NCBI GenBank assembly: GCA_013141175.1 | Contig: JABFRN010000001.1 | Coordinates: 1,689,444 to 1,753,443 of the forward strand | Reading direction: 5' to 3' | DNA length: 64,000 nucleotides | Source: Lysobacter sp. | Lineage (GTDB): Bacteria; Pseudomonadota; Gammaproteobacteria; Xanthomonadales; Xanthomonadaceae | In this document: piece by piece, positions 48,737 to 57,523 of the stretch | Position numbering within the stretch: the stretch's first letter is position 1 | How the letters are laid out: each line of letters begins with the position of its first letter | Translations under genes and position numbers: made by a program | The notes under the pieces: model-generated | What the model was told of the DNA's origin: nothing | Databases searched by the model: none | Seen by the model: the letters and a program-made list of their open reading frames with translations, nothing else

Positions 48737-50284
48737 TCAACGATGCGCTATCGGTTCATCGTATGGGTTGCCGACCCCCGCTTCGTGCAGCAATCGCGCA
48801 GGAAGAAGCGCTTTGCCGCCCAGATATACCTTGCTGATCCGGCGGATATTGGCGATGTCCCGGGTCGGGTCCGCGCGGAGCACGACCAGATCCGCGCGCT
48901 TCCCGATGGCAATGGTGCCGATTTCGTCGAGCAGATCGAGCGACTCGGCGCCATTGCGGGTCGCGATCCGGAGCACGTCGGCAGGTGGAATGCCCGCCTC
49001 TACCAGCAGCGCCATTTCATCGTGCAGCCCCGCGCCTGGAATCACGTATGGATTCGGGAAATCGGAGCCGGTGGTGAGCAGCGCGCCGGCATCGTAGTAC
49101 CGTTTCACCAGTGCGAGCATGCGCGGCCATACGGCCGTCCCGCGTTCGATATCGCCAGCGGACCAGTCGTCCAGCCAGCCGTCCCAGGTCTGCAACACCT
49201 CTTTGGGGGCGACATCCAGATAAGGACTGTTCCTGTATCGGTGATCCCGCCCGCGGAATTTCGTGATGTAAGCGATCAACGTCGGATCAATGGGTGTCCG
49301 CGCTGCGGCAACCGCGCGGACAGTGCGATCGATCTCGGGCCCGTCGAGATCAACCCATGCCAACCAGTCGATCCTGGCGCGTAAGCCGCCCACTTCGCGT
49401 TTTCGTGCGCGATACGCTTCGCGTCGAGAGATGGGAAGCAGTGCCGTCGTCCAGGTCGCGCCATGCGTGATCGCATCGATCCCGGCATCGACCGCTTCCT
49501 CGGGCGTGATCGTCTGCAGGTGACCGACCACCGGCAGGCCGCGCGCGTGCGCCGCATCGGTGACAGCCCGCAGCAGTCTCGGGGTGGTCTTCGCATAGAC
49601 CTTGATGTAGTCCACGCCGACATCCGACTGTCGATCGACCTCGGCACGGGCTTCTTCGGGGGTGTGCTCGTTGCCCCAGTCGATCGGTCGTCCGGCGGTC
49701 AATATCCGTGGGCCAATCACCCGACCCGCACGGATGTCTTCACGCAGCGCGACCGCTTCGGCTTCCGGTGCTGCCGGGTTGCGAATGGTGGTAATGCCAT
49801 GCGCCAGCAGGATCTTGAGGATGCGTTCCGTCGTTGCACGGTCGTAACCGGCGAAATGTTCCGGATCGCGCAGAAAGGTGGCATGCGCATGCGTGTCGAT
49901 CAGTCCAGGCAGCAGGAACTGCCCTTCCAGTGATTCGACCTGCCATCCTGGCTGCAATCGGAGACGTTCCGACTTCTCGATGTTCACGATGTTGCCGTCG
50001 CTGATGACCACGGACATGCCCTTGCGCGCCGGTCCGCCTTCGGCATCGATCAGCGTCGCATTTTGAAGGACAAGGGTGACGCCTTGTCGCGCATTGGCAC
50101 CTACCGCCGCATCAGGAGAGCACCCGGTCTGCAGTGCACAAAACAGGCCGATGAATGCCAGGCGAGGCAAGCCATCACCGCATCGCAAGTGGAAACGTCG
50201 CGCTTTCGACATCCAGGTCTTCCAGCACGATCGGCAACGGTTGGCATTGCGCTTTTCAGAAGGTTCGATCATCCGCTGCGACAT
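48737..50284 (-). CDS. Amidohydrolase family protein, lipoprotein
   Basis: A 515-residue metal-dependent hydrolase. Metal site: LPGLIDTHAHATF (H-x-H, about residue 131), then Lys in YIKVYAKTTP, His in LPVVGHLQT and AITHGATWT, and Asp in LTTGSDFPNPY. C-terminal ADLVVLRADPTRDIANIRRI is the typical amidohydrolase beta-sandwich end. A lipobox-like segment (LAFIGLFCALQTGC) near residue 55 implies export, and the true start may be a Met at 50212. The substrate cannot be told; prolidase-like or imidazolonepropionase-like enzymes look similar. Confidence 0.85.
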   Translation of the reverse strand: MSQRMIEPSEKRNANRCRSCWKTWMSKARRFHLRCGDGLPRLAFIGLFCALQTGCSPDAAVGANARQGVTLVLQNATLIDAEGGPARKGMSVVISDGNIVNIEKSERLRLQPGWQVESLEGQFLLPGLIDTHAHATFLRDPEHFAGYDRATTERILKILLAHGITTIRNPAAPEAEAVALREDIRAGRVIGPRILTAGRPIDWGNEHTPEEARAEVDRQSDVGVDYIKVYAKTTPRLLRAVTDAAHARGLPVVGHLQTITPEEAVDAGIDAITHGATWTTALLPISRREAYRARKREVGGLRARIDWLAWVDLDGPEIDRTVRAVAAARTPIDPTLIAYITKFRGRDHRYRNSPYLDVAPKEVLQTWDGWLDDWSAGDIERGTAVWPRMLALVKRYYDAGALLTTGSDFPNPYVIPGAGLHDEMALLVEAGIPPADVLRIATRNGAESLDLLDEIGTIAIGKRADLVVLRADPTRDIANIRRISKVYLGGKALLPARLLHEAGVGNPYDEPIAHR

Positions 50285-50357
50285 CCCGGGTTGTACAGCG
50301 AACGAATACCACGTGCCGGCACATAGGACGCTGGATGACGGACGTCACCGACGTAAC

Positions 50358-50389
50358 AAAAAACGCCGGCGATCTCTCGCCGGCGTTTT
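50358..50389 (-). terminator. Terminator after the endonuclease gene
   Basis: An ACGCCGGCGA / TCGCCGGCGT stem flanked by six A and four T residues. On the minus strand it follows the endonuclease stop by 27 bases. Confidence 0.82.
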
Positions 50390-50415
50390 CGCACATCACG
50401 GCAATGTCGTGTCGA

Positions 50416-52161
50416 TCAGTTCAGCTGGCAGGTCGGCGGCTTGGCCGAGGTGAACAGACCCGAGGTGGCCCATTCCGGGTGATCGATGAACGGGTTGCGG
50501 TTGCCCTGGAAGCTGTAGATCACTTCGTTGCGCGCCAGTTCGCGGGCATCCGGCGGATCAGCCTGGTGCCATGCGAGCAGGGTCGACATCAGACCCATGT
50601 AGGCCGGGGAGCTCGACGTGCCCACGATCAGGCTCGGGTTGTCGGTCAGTTCCAGATCCGGTTCGTTCTGGCCGGTGGTCGGGTGGGTGCCGCCTTCGTA
50701 GCGGACGGCCATGTACATCACCGCGCGCGCCACGTCGCCCTTGCGCTTGCCCCAGGTCTGGAAGTAGCTGGCGTTGAACCAGTTGGAGTTGCCCGGATAC
50801 ACGCCCGTGCCGCCGCCGGCGCCGTTGTAGGCTTCGGTGGCGCGCTCGGTGCAGCCGCTGCAGTTGCCGTACGGCTTGTTGCCGCGATCCGAGTTGTAGT
50901 TGGTGTCCGACGCGTACAGCATGTGGGTGTCGGTGTGCGGCGAGTTCGGCAGACCGAGGTTGCCGGTTTCCGCGCTGAAGCCCAGCGACTTCGGCCACGT
51001 GTGCTCGCGGTTGTAGGTCAGGCCGGTGCCGGTGCCGGCGCGGCTGGTGACCTTCGTGTAGCTGTGGTTGCGATAGACGTCCAGCACCTTGGTGGAGTTC
51101 AACGGATCTTCGTCGGCGATTTCGAGGATCGTCCAGGTGTTGGTGGTGCCGCCGCTGTACGGATACGCGGTGTGGCCCTTGATCGTCGCGTGCAACGAGC
51201 AGCGCAGCTGCGAGGCGCTGCTGGTGTTGACGTGCGCGTAATAGCCGGTGCCGCCGCCGCCGCCGGAGGCGACGTTGAAGTTCACCACCGTGTTCGCGGC
51301 CGGCTTGGCGCCGCCCGCATCGGTGATGTTGTTGGCCACGATCGTGAAGGTGCAGGCTTCGCCGGCGATCAGCGCGGTGTTGGTGGAGATCGAGAAGTTG
51401 CTGCCGCTGCCCGGATAGGTCAGCGCCACCGCACCGGACGATGCGCAGGAGAGCGTGAACGCGCCAGCGGCGGCGGTGACCGTTTCGCTGAAGGTCGCGG
51501 CCAGATTGCCGGCGGCCGGGAACGAGGTCGAACCGGCGGTCGGCGTGGTGCCGGTGACGGCAGGCGGGGTGTTCGGCGGGATCGTCGAGAACGTCTGTCC
51601 GGTGTTGCAGGTGCCGAAGGTGGCGGTGGCCGGTGCCTGCCAGGTGAAGTTGGCGTATGTGGTGCCGCTGCCGGCGAGCCGCAGCGATTTTCCGGCGGCG
51701 TCGGAACCGGTTTCGGACACCGACAGATTGGTGCTGGTCAGGCCGGCGGCCGGACCGGCGCTGGCCTTGATCTGGCCTTCGTAGCTGATGAACTGCACGA
51801 CCTGACCGCTCGGGTCCACCAATGCCATACCGTCGTTGGTGCCGTTCTGGATGCCGTTGGTCGCGTAGGTCAGGGTGGCGATGCGCACCTGGCCGCCGCA
51901 GGTGACCAGGCTGCCTGCGGGCACGAGGTCGTTGTCGTAGGTGATGGCAGCGGTGGGCGTTGCGCCGTTGTAGAGATAGACACGGTAGGCGCTGAGCGTT
52001 TCGCCCGCAGTGGCGACGACTTCGATGCGCTCGCCGGTGTCGCCGGACGACGTGGAATCGTCGTAATGGAATTCATTGATGAAAACGGCGGCCTGGGCGC
52101 CGCCGCTTGCGAGGAGCAGGGCGCAGGCCAAAGGGCACAGCGAGGTATACGCACGCGACAT
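50416..52161 (-). CDS. Extracellular endonuclease I family protein
   Basis: A 581-residue exported nuclease with a signal peptide (LACALLLASGGAQA) and AAGGAAGG upstream. The N-terminal part (about residues 25-190) resembles a lamin-tail-type beta domain (FINEFHYDDST). A middle Ig-like region (about 200-300) begins NTPPAVTGTTPTAGSTSF. A Gly-rich linker leads to the catalytic endonuclease I domain with NREHTWPKSLGFS (about 384), HTDTHMLYASDTNYNSDRGN, KGDVARAVMYMAVRY and GNRNPFIDHPEWA. Similar proteins degrade extracellular DNA in biofilms. Its codon use matches the neighbours. Confidence 0.92.
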   Translation of the reverse strand: MSRAYTSLCPLACALLLASGGAQAAVFINEFHYDDSTSSGDTGERIEVVATAGETLSAYRVYLYNGATPTAAITYDNDLVPAGSLVTCGGQVRIATLTYATNGIQNGTNDGMALVDPSGQVVQFISYEGQIKASAGPAAGLTSTNLSVSETGSDAAGKSLRLAGSGTTYANFTWQAPATATFGTCNTGQTFSTIPPNTPPAVTGTTPTAGSTSFPAAGNLAATFSETVTAAAGAFTLSCASSGAVALTYPGSGSNFSISTNTALIAGEACTFTIVANNITDAGGAKPAANTVVNFNVASGGGGGTGYYAHVNTSSASQLRCSLHATIKGHTAYPYSGGTTNTWTILEIADEDPLNSTKVLDVYRNHSYTKVTSRAGTGTGLTYNREHTWPKSLGFSAETGNLGLPNSPHTDTHMLYASDTNYNSDRGNKPYGNCSGCTERATEAYNGAGGGTGVYPGNSNWFNASYFQTWGKRKGDVARAVMYMAVRYEGGTHPTTGQNEPDLELTDNPSLIVGTSSSPAYMGLMSTLLAWHQADPPDARELARNEVIYSFQGNRNPFIDHPEWATSGLFTSAKPPTCQLN

Positions 52162-52288
52162 GAGAACCTTCCTTCCGGGGTGGAGGCCGCAATCTAGCCG
52201 AGGGTCATGACAGCCGCCACCTAATTCGCGCGGGGCGCGGGGGCGGCCCGACAGACGGCGCGCACACGTGTCCTGTTAGCCTTGTGCG

Positions 52289-54952
52289 ATGACGCCGCAC
52301 GCCGCATTCCCCATCGTCGAACTGTTGCCGGAGATCCGGCGGACGTTGCAAACCGGCACGCGTCTCGTATTGGAAGCACCGCCCGGCGCAGGCAAGACCA
52401 CCCAGGTGCCGCTGGCGCTGCTGGATGCCGACTGGCTGCGCGGGCGGAAGATCGTGATGCTGGAACCGCGCCGCGTGGCCGCGCGCGCGGCAGCGCAGTT
52501 CATGGCCGGGCAGTTGGGCGAAGCGGTGGGCGACACCGTCGGTTATCGCATCCGTTTCGAGAACAAGATCACCGCGAAGACGCGGATCGAAGTCGTGACC
52601 GAAGGCATCCTGACACGGATGCTGCAGGACGATCCGATGTTGGAAAACGTCGGCGCGATCCTGTTCGACGAATTCCACGAACGGCATCTCGCCGGCGATC
52701 TCGGGCTCGCGCTCGCGCTCGACGTGCAGGCGGGTCTGCGCGAAGACCTGCGGCTGGTGGTGATGTCGGCGACGCTGGACGGGGAAAAGCTCGCGGCGTT
52801 TCTCGATGCGCCGCGGCTGTCCAGCGCCGGGCGCAGTTATCCGGTGCGTATCGCGCACTTTCCCGCGCGCCGCGATGAGGCGATCGAACATCAGGCCAAG
52901 CGCGCGGTGGAGCATGCGCTCGCCGAACATCCGGGCGATGTGCTGATGTTCCTGCCGGGGCAGCGGGAGATCGGGAAGGTGCAGGCATTGTTGGCGCAAC
53001 AGAGCCCCTCTCCCGCCGGGAGAGGGGTTGGGGAGCGGGTCGGTGGAACTGATTCGCGATCGGATCATCGCGCGTCGGACGAACCCTCATCCGGCGCTTT
53101 GCGCCACCTTCTCCCGAGGGGAGAAGGGAACAGCCAAGATGTCGAAATCCTCGCGCTCCACGGCGAACTTCCGGTCGAACAGCAGTCGCGCGTGCTGCAA
53201 CCGTCGCAGGACGGTCGCCGCCGCGTGGTGCTGGCGACCAACGTCGCCGAATCCAGCGTCACCCTGCCCGGCGTGCGCGTCGTCATCGACAGCGGCCTGG
53301 CGCGCGAGCCGCGCTACGATCCGAACAGCGGCTTTTCGCGATTGGACGTGGTGAGCATCGCGCAGTCGTCGGCGGACCAGCGCGCGGGTCGCGCCGGCCG
53401 TGTCGCCGAGGGCTGGGCTTACCGACTCTGGCCGGAATCGCAGCGACTGGAACCGCAGCGCCGGCCGGAGATCGCGCAGGTCGAACTCGCATCGCTGGCG
53501 CTGGAACTCGCGGCCTGGGGCAGCGACGACCTGCGTTTCGTCGATGCGCCGCCGACCGGCGCGATGGCCGCAGCGCGCGAATTGCTGCAGCGACTCGGTG
53601 CGCTGGATACTGGCAATGCGATCACCGCGCTCGGACGCAGGATGCTGGCGATCGGCACCCATCCTCGGCTCGCGGCGATGCTGCTGTCGGCCGCGAACGA
53701 CGACGAGACCGCGCTCGCCTGCGATATCGCCGCGCTGCTGGAAGCGCGCGATCCGCTGCGCGCGATTCCGGGACAGGGCCGCAGCGACGCGCTGGCGGCG
53801 CGCTGGCAGGCGTTGGCCGCGCATCGTCAGGGGCGTTCGCCGCCGGAAGCGGTGCGCTCATCGCTGCAGGCGCTGGATGCCGCAGCGATGCAGTGGCGTC
53901 GTCGTCTGCGCTGCAACGCCAGACCGCCGGCGAGCGTGCCGGCGCATGCGCTGGGCGATCTGCTCGCGCATGCGTTTCCCGACCGCATCGGCTACCGACA
54001 CGGCAGCGATCTGCGCCGCTATCCGCTCGCCAACGGACGCATGGCGCAGTTGTTCGACGACAGCGCGATGATCGGCGAACCCTGGATCGTCGCCTGCGAT
54101 CTGCGCTTCGAGGCGAAGGACGCGAAAGTGCTGCGCGCCGCGCCGGTCGACGAAATGCGGTTGCGTCGGGACTTCGCCGCGCGCTTTTCCGATCGCGACG
54201 AAGTGCGTTGGGACGAGGCGAAGCGCGCGCTGGTCGCCGAGCGCGTGCAGCGTTTCGACGGCATCGTGCTCGACGCGCGGCCGGCCGGTCGCGTCGATCC
54301 TGCGCAGGCCGCACAGGCGCTGACCGATGCGGTGCGCGCGCTGGGCATCGATGCGCTGCCGTGGCGCGAATCGCTCGCGCAGTGGCGCGCCCGCGTGCGC
54401 TGTCTGCGCGCGTGGATGCCGGAACTGTCGCTGCCCGATCTGTCCGACGACGCGCTGCTGGCGAGTCTCGACGCATGGCTGAAACCCGCGTTCGCCGGCA
54501 AGACCCGGCTCGATGCATTGAGCGAAGACGAACTGGGCGAAGCGCTGAAATCCGGAATCGGAAGATCAGGCCTCGACTGGCCACTGCGCCAACGTATCGA
54601 TGCGCTCACACCGACGCGCATCGTGGTGCCCTCGGGCATGGAGCGGAAGATCGAATACGCCTACGACACCGCGACCGACGCACCGCAGCCGCCGGTGCTC
54701 GCGGTGAAGCTGCAGGAATTGTTCGGCCTGGCCGACACGCCGCGCGTTGCCGATGGCCGCGTGCCGCTGACCTTGCACCTGCTGTCGCCGGGCGGCCGTC
54801 CGCTGCAGATCACCCAGGATCTGCGCAGCTTCTGGGAAAGAACTTATCCGGAAGTGAAAAAGGAAATGAAGGGCCGCTACCCGAGGCATCCATGGCCGGA
54901 AGATCCATGGAGCGCGACCGCGACGCATCGGGCGAAGCCGCGAGGAACCTGA
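52289..54952 (+). CDS. hrpB: ATP-dependent helicase HrpB with in-frame repeat insertion
   Basis: An 887-residue DExH-box helicase. Motif I is PPGAGKTTQVPLALL (about residue 30), motif II LFDEFHERHL, motif III SATLDGEKLA, motif V ATNVAESSVTLPGVRVVIDS and motif VI SADQRAGRAGRV. The C-terminal HrpB-specific domain is complete (ending near YPRHPWPEDPWSATATHR). About 45 residues near 238-284 (from SPSPAGRGVGERVGG to LLPRGEGNSQ) have no counterpart in other HrpB proteins. They correspond to a hairpin-rich repeat inserted without breaking the frame, between QALLAQQ and DVEILALHGEL. The helicase should still fold if the loop is tolerated. Confidence 0.93.
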   Translation: MTPHAAFPIVELLPEIRRTLQTGTRLVLEAPPGAGKTTQVPLALLDADWLRGRKIVMLEPRRVAARAAAQFMAGQLGEAVGDTVGYRIRFENKITAKTRIEVVTEGILTRMLQDDPMLENVGAILFDEFHERHLAGDLGLALALDVQAGLREDLRLVVMSATLDGEKLAAFLDAPRLSSAGRSYPVRIAHFPARRDEAIEHQAKRAVEHALAEHPGDVLMFLPGQREIGKVQALLAQQSPSPAGRGVGERVGGTDSRSDHRASDEPSSGALRHLLPRGEGNSQDVEILALHGELPVEQQSRVLQPSQDGRRRVVLATNVAESSVTLPGVRVVIDSGLAREPRYDPNSGFSRLDVVSIAQSSADQRAGRAGRVAEGWAYRLWPESQRLEPQRRPEIAQVELASLALELAAWGSDDLRFVDAPPTGAMAAARELLQRLGALDTGNAITALGRRMLAIGTHPRLAAMLLSAANDDETALACDIAALLEARDPLRAIPGQGRSDALAARWQALAAHRQGRSPPEAVRSSLQALDAAAMQWRRRLRCNARPPASVPAHALGDLLAHAFPDRIGYRHGSDLRRYPLANGRMAQLFDDSAMIGEPWIVACDLRFEAKDAKVLRAAPVDEMRLRRDFAARFSDRDEVRWDEAKRALVAERVQRFDGIVLDARPAGRVDPAQAAQALTDAVRALGIDALPWRESLAQWRARVRCLRAWMPELSLPDLSDDALLASLDAWLKPAFAGKTRLDALSEDELGEALKSGIGRSGLDWPLRQRIDALTPTRIVVPSGMERKIEYAYDTATDAPQPPVLAVKLQELFGLADTPRVADGRVPLTLHLLSPGGRPLQITQDLRSFWERTYPEVKKEMKGRYPRHPWPEDPWSATATHRAKPRGT
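53005..53127. repeat. Dispersed palindromic repeat inserted inside hrpB
   Basis: Left hairpin CCCCTCTCCCG / CGGGAGAGGGG (53005-53027). Middle GGCGC-TTT-GCGCC (53093-53105). Right hairpin CCTTCTCCCG-AGG-GGAGAAGG (53107-53127). The cores match the intergenic repeat at 12030-12114. The element is read through in frame by hrpB. Confidence 0.75.
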
Positions 54953-54978
54953 GTCCGCAACGCTGACGGCGTTGCACC

Positions 54979-55119
54979 TGTGGGAGCGGCGGAAGCCGCG
55001 AAACCCGCACTCTCTCGGGCGCGACACTGCATGCAATCCGACATTGCGAACTGAGCCATGACGATGAACAACGCATCGTCGGCAACCGTGCCGGCTTCGC
55101 GGCTTCCGCCGCTCCCACA
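54979..55119. repeat. Inverted-repeat element with 24-bp perfect arms
   Basis: Left arm 54979-55002 (TGTGGGAGCGGCGGAAGCCG and CGAA) and right arm 55096-55119, its exact reverse complement, enclose 93 bases. The arm is like the TGTGGGAGCGG-type REP motif common in Pseudomonas and Xanthomonas relatives. It lies between the convergent hrpB and rluE genes. No coding sequence is inside. Confidence 0.75.
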
Positions 55120-55136
55120 AAAAAGCATTGTGTCAC

Positions 55137-55673
55137 TCAATCCAGCCGCCGCCACTCCCCCGGCTGCAGATCATCCAACCGCCAATCGCCGATCGCCACG
55201 CGCACCAGCCGCAGCGTCGGCAAGCCAACTGCAGCGGTCATCCGCCGCACCTGGCGATTGCGGCCTTCGCGGATGGTCAGCTCCAGCCACGCATCGGGCA
55301 CGGTCTTGCGATACCGCACCGGCGGGTCGCGCGGCCACAGCGCTGGCGCATCGATGCACATCGCCTGCGCCGGACGCGTGATGCCGTCGTTGAGTTCGAC
55401 GCCGCGACGCAGCGCGTCGAGCTGCGCCGGCTGCGGCTCGCCTTCCACCTGCGCACGATAGGTCTTCGCCAGCTTGTGGCGCGGGTCGGTGATCCGGTGC
55501 GCCAGCGCGCCGTCGTCGGTGAGCAGCAGCAGACCTTCACTGTCGTGATCGAGGCGTCCGGCCGGATACACGTCGGCCGGCAGGCCGAAGTCCGCGAGCG
55601 TGGGCCGCGCCGGCACATTGCGGTCCGTGAACTGGCAGAGCACGCCATACGGCTTGTTGAACGCGATCAGCAT
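55137..55673 (-). CDS. rluE: 23S rRNA pseudouridine synthase, RluE type
   Basis: A 178-residue enzyme that isomerises a uridine in 23S rRNA. Landmarks are MLIAFNKPYGVLCQFTD at the start, YPAGRLDHDSEGLLLLTDDG (catalytic Asp, about residue 47), KTYRAQVEGE and TIREGRNRQVRRM. It lacks the S4 domain, matching the short RluE subgroup rather than RluB or RsuA. The ATG at 55673 is the family start; upstream frame is antisense to the next gene. Confidence 0.9.
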   Translation of the reverse strand: MLIAFNKPYGVLCQFTDRNVPARPTLADFGLPADVYPAGRLDHDSEGLLLLTDDGALAHRITDPRHKLAKTYRAQVEGEPQPAQLDALRRGVELNDGITRPAQAMCIDAPALWPRDPPVRYRKTVPDAWLELTIREGRNRQVRRMTAAVGLPTLRLVRVAIGDWRLDDLQPGEWRRLD

Positions 55674-55745
55674 GCGGCAGCGCCCGCGAACACGCGCCGC
55701 TGCGGCAGGCCTATGCTGTGCGCAGGCCTTTTCGCGAGCATCGTC

Positions 55746-56291
55746 ATGAGCAACCACGACCTTTCCGGTCTTTCCGATCGCTGGCTGGGCAAAGCCTGGG
55801 AACACGCCACCGCCGCCGAACGCGCGGTGCTCACCCAGATCCATCGCCGCGAACACATCGTCCGCCCGCCGAAGAGTACCGACGACGACGACCGCACCTT
55901 CGGCGAACGCGTCGCCGATGGCGTGGCGAGGCTTGGCGGCTCATGGACGTTCATCGGCATGTTCATGGTCTTTCTCGGCGTGTGGGTGACGACCAACGTC
56001 TGGCTGCTGCGCGCGCATCCTTTCGATCCCTACCCTTTCATCTTCCTCAATCTGCTGCTGTCGATGCTGGCCGCGCTGCAGGCGCCGGTGATCATGATGA
56101 GCCAGAACCGGCACGCGGAGCGCGACCGCGAAGCCGCCGAGCACGATTACCAGGTCAATCTCAAGGCGGAGCTGGAGATCATGGCGCTGCACGACAAGCT
56201 CGACCAGCTGCGCGTGGAGCAGTTGGAGAAGATCCTCGAAGCGCAGTCGCGGCAGATCGCGCTGTTGCAGCAGCTGATCGAAACGCGTTGA
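55746..56291 (+). CDS. DUF1003 domain-containing membrane protein
   Basis: A 181-residue protein with two membrane helices in the middle (GSWTFIGMFMVFLGVWVTTN and FDPYPFIFLNLLLSMLAALQ), the DUF1003 signature, including the following APVIMMSQNRHAERDREAAE. The C-terminus (EIMALHDKLDQLRVEQLEKI) is a coiled coil. It is divergent from rluE by 72 bases. The family has no established role. Confidence 0.9.
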   Translation: MSNHDLSGLSDRWLGKAWEHATAAERAVLTQIHRREHIVRPPKSTDDDDRTFGERVADGVARLGGSWTFIGMFMVFLGVWVTTNVWLLRAHPFDPYPFIFLNLLLSMLAALQAPVIMMSQNRHAERDREAAEHDYQVNLKAELEIMALHDKLDQLRVEQLEKILEAQSRQIALLQQLIETR

Positions 56292-56603
56292 GCCGTCGCT
56301 TTTGCGGGAGGGCCTTCAGGCTCGATGTTCGGGGCTAAAGCCTGAGGTATCCCCACTTTTTCGAGCATTTCAGAAAAAGTCGTCATCCCCGCGAATTCGG
56401 GGATCCAGCGACTTCAAGCTTCCGATGCTTCCGGCTTCTGCGCAGCGCAAAGGCACTGGGTTCCCGCGTTCGCGGGAACGACGGGCACAAGAACGGTGAC
56501 TGCCGATCAATCGAGCCGTTTGATTTTCTTGAGGAAAAAGTGGGGATATCTCAGGCTAAAGCCCCTCCCACAGCAGCGCCTGAACGCCGCTCTCTCTCGT
56601 GTC
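56292..56603. other. 312-base gap occupied by a nested inverted-repeat element
   Basis: The gap between the DUF1003 gene and the methyltransferase gene is filled almost entirely by the inverted-repeat element listed below. No reading frame is supported. Confidence 0.6.
56332..56564. repeat. MITE-like element with 30-bp imperfect terminal inverted repeats
   Basis: Left end GGGCTAAAGCCTGAGGTATC (56332-56351) continuing CCCACTTTTT to 56361. The reverse complement of 56535-56564 is the same with 27 of 30 matches. Inside are further repeats of the GTCATCCCCGCGAATTCGGGGATCC type (about 56381-56405) and CCCGCGTTCGCGGG (56463-56476). It looks like one mobile or REP-type element with another repeat inserted. 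Confidence 0.7.
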
Positions 56604-57488
56604 TTATCGGGTGGGCTTGACGAACCGCAGCGTCATCCGGTCGCTTTCGCCGATGGCCTGATACATCGCGTCGTCTTCCGCATCGTGGCGATTCACCGGC
56701 GGCAGCGTCCACACGCCGTTGGGATGATCGGCGGTGTCTTTCGGATTGGCGTTGACCTCGCTGCGCGCATCCAGCACGAAACCCGCCTTCGTTGCCAGGT
56801 CGATCACCAGCTGCTCGGTCAGATAGCCCGAGGCCTTCATCTTTTCGATGTCCGTGCCCGGCTTGGCGCGGTGATCGACCACGCCCAGCACGCCGCCCGG
56901 TTTCAGCGCCGCGAAGAACGCGGCGAAGTAGGCATCGGCGGTGCCGGCGCCGACCCAGTTGTGCACATTGCGGAAGGTCAGCACGGTATCGGCGCTGCCC
57001 GGCGTTGCGAACACCGGCTGCTTCGGGTCGAACACTGCGATCTGCGCGCGATCGAACTGCGCCGGGTGCGCGGCAAGCCGCGCCTTGAGCGTGTCGATGG
57101 TCTTCAGCTGGTTGTCGCGGCTGCGGCCTTCGGGGACGGCGGCCGGGTCGACCTGCGCGGCGACGTACTTGCCGCCGTCGCGCAGATACGGCGCCAGGAT
57201 TTCGCTGTACCAGCCGCTGCCGCCGGGGGTGATCTCGACCACCGTCTGCTTCGCGTTCACGCCGAAGAACGTCAACGTTTCCTGCGGATGACGATACGCG
57301 TCGCGCACCGTGTTCTTCGGGTCGCGCCAGTCGCCGGAGATCGCTGCGGACAGCGATGCATCTTCGGCAGGCGCCTGTTCGGCTTCGATCGCGGTGTTCT
57401 CTCGCGTCGATGCGCAGGCGCCGATCAACGGCGCGGCGAGGGCGAGGAGCAGGCAGCAACGCAGGACGGGCGCGGGCAGAGTCGGCAT
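56604..57488 (-). CDS. Class I SAM-dependent methyltransferase-like protein with lipobox
   Basis: A 294-residue protein with an N-terminal signal (VLRCCLLLALAAPLIGACAS) ending in a lipobox at Cys. The domain that follows is Rossmann methyltransferase-like: TVVEITPGGSGWYSEILAPY takes the place of the SAM-binding motif I, with TVLTFRNVHNWVGAGTADAY and LKPGGVLGVVDHRA further on. SAM is not expected outside the cytoplasm, so the role of a lipidated copy is puzzling. Several Proteobacteria have such signal-bearing homologues. The substrate is unknown. Confidence 0.82.
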   Translation of the reverse strand: MPTLPAPVLRCCLLLALAAPLIGACASTRENTAIEAEQAPAEDASLSAAISGDWRDPKNTVRDAYRHPQETLTFFGVNAKQTVVEITPGGSGWYSEILAPYLRDGGKYVAAQVDPAAVPEGRSRDNQLKTIDTLKARLAAHPAQFDRAQIAVFDPKQPVFATPGSADTVLTFRNVHNWVGAGTADAYFAAFFAALKPGGVLGVVDHRAKPGTDIEKMKASGYLTEQLVIDLATKAGFVLDARSEVNANPKDTADHPNGVWTLPPVNRHDAEDDAMYQAIGESDRMTLRFVKPTR

Positions 57489-57523
57489 GGCGGCGATGAG
57501 TGTGGTGGTGGGAGGGGGGCAGC

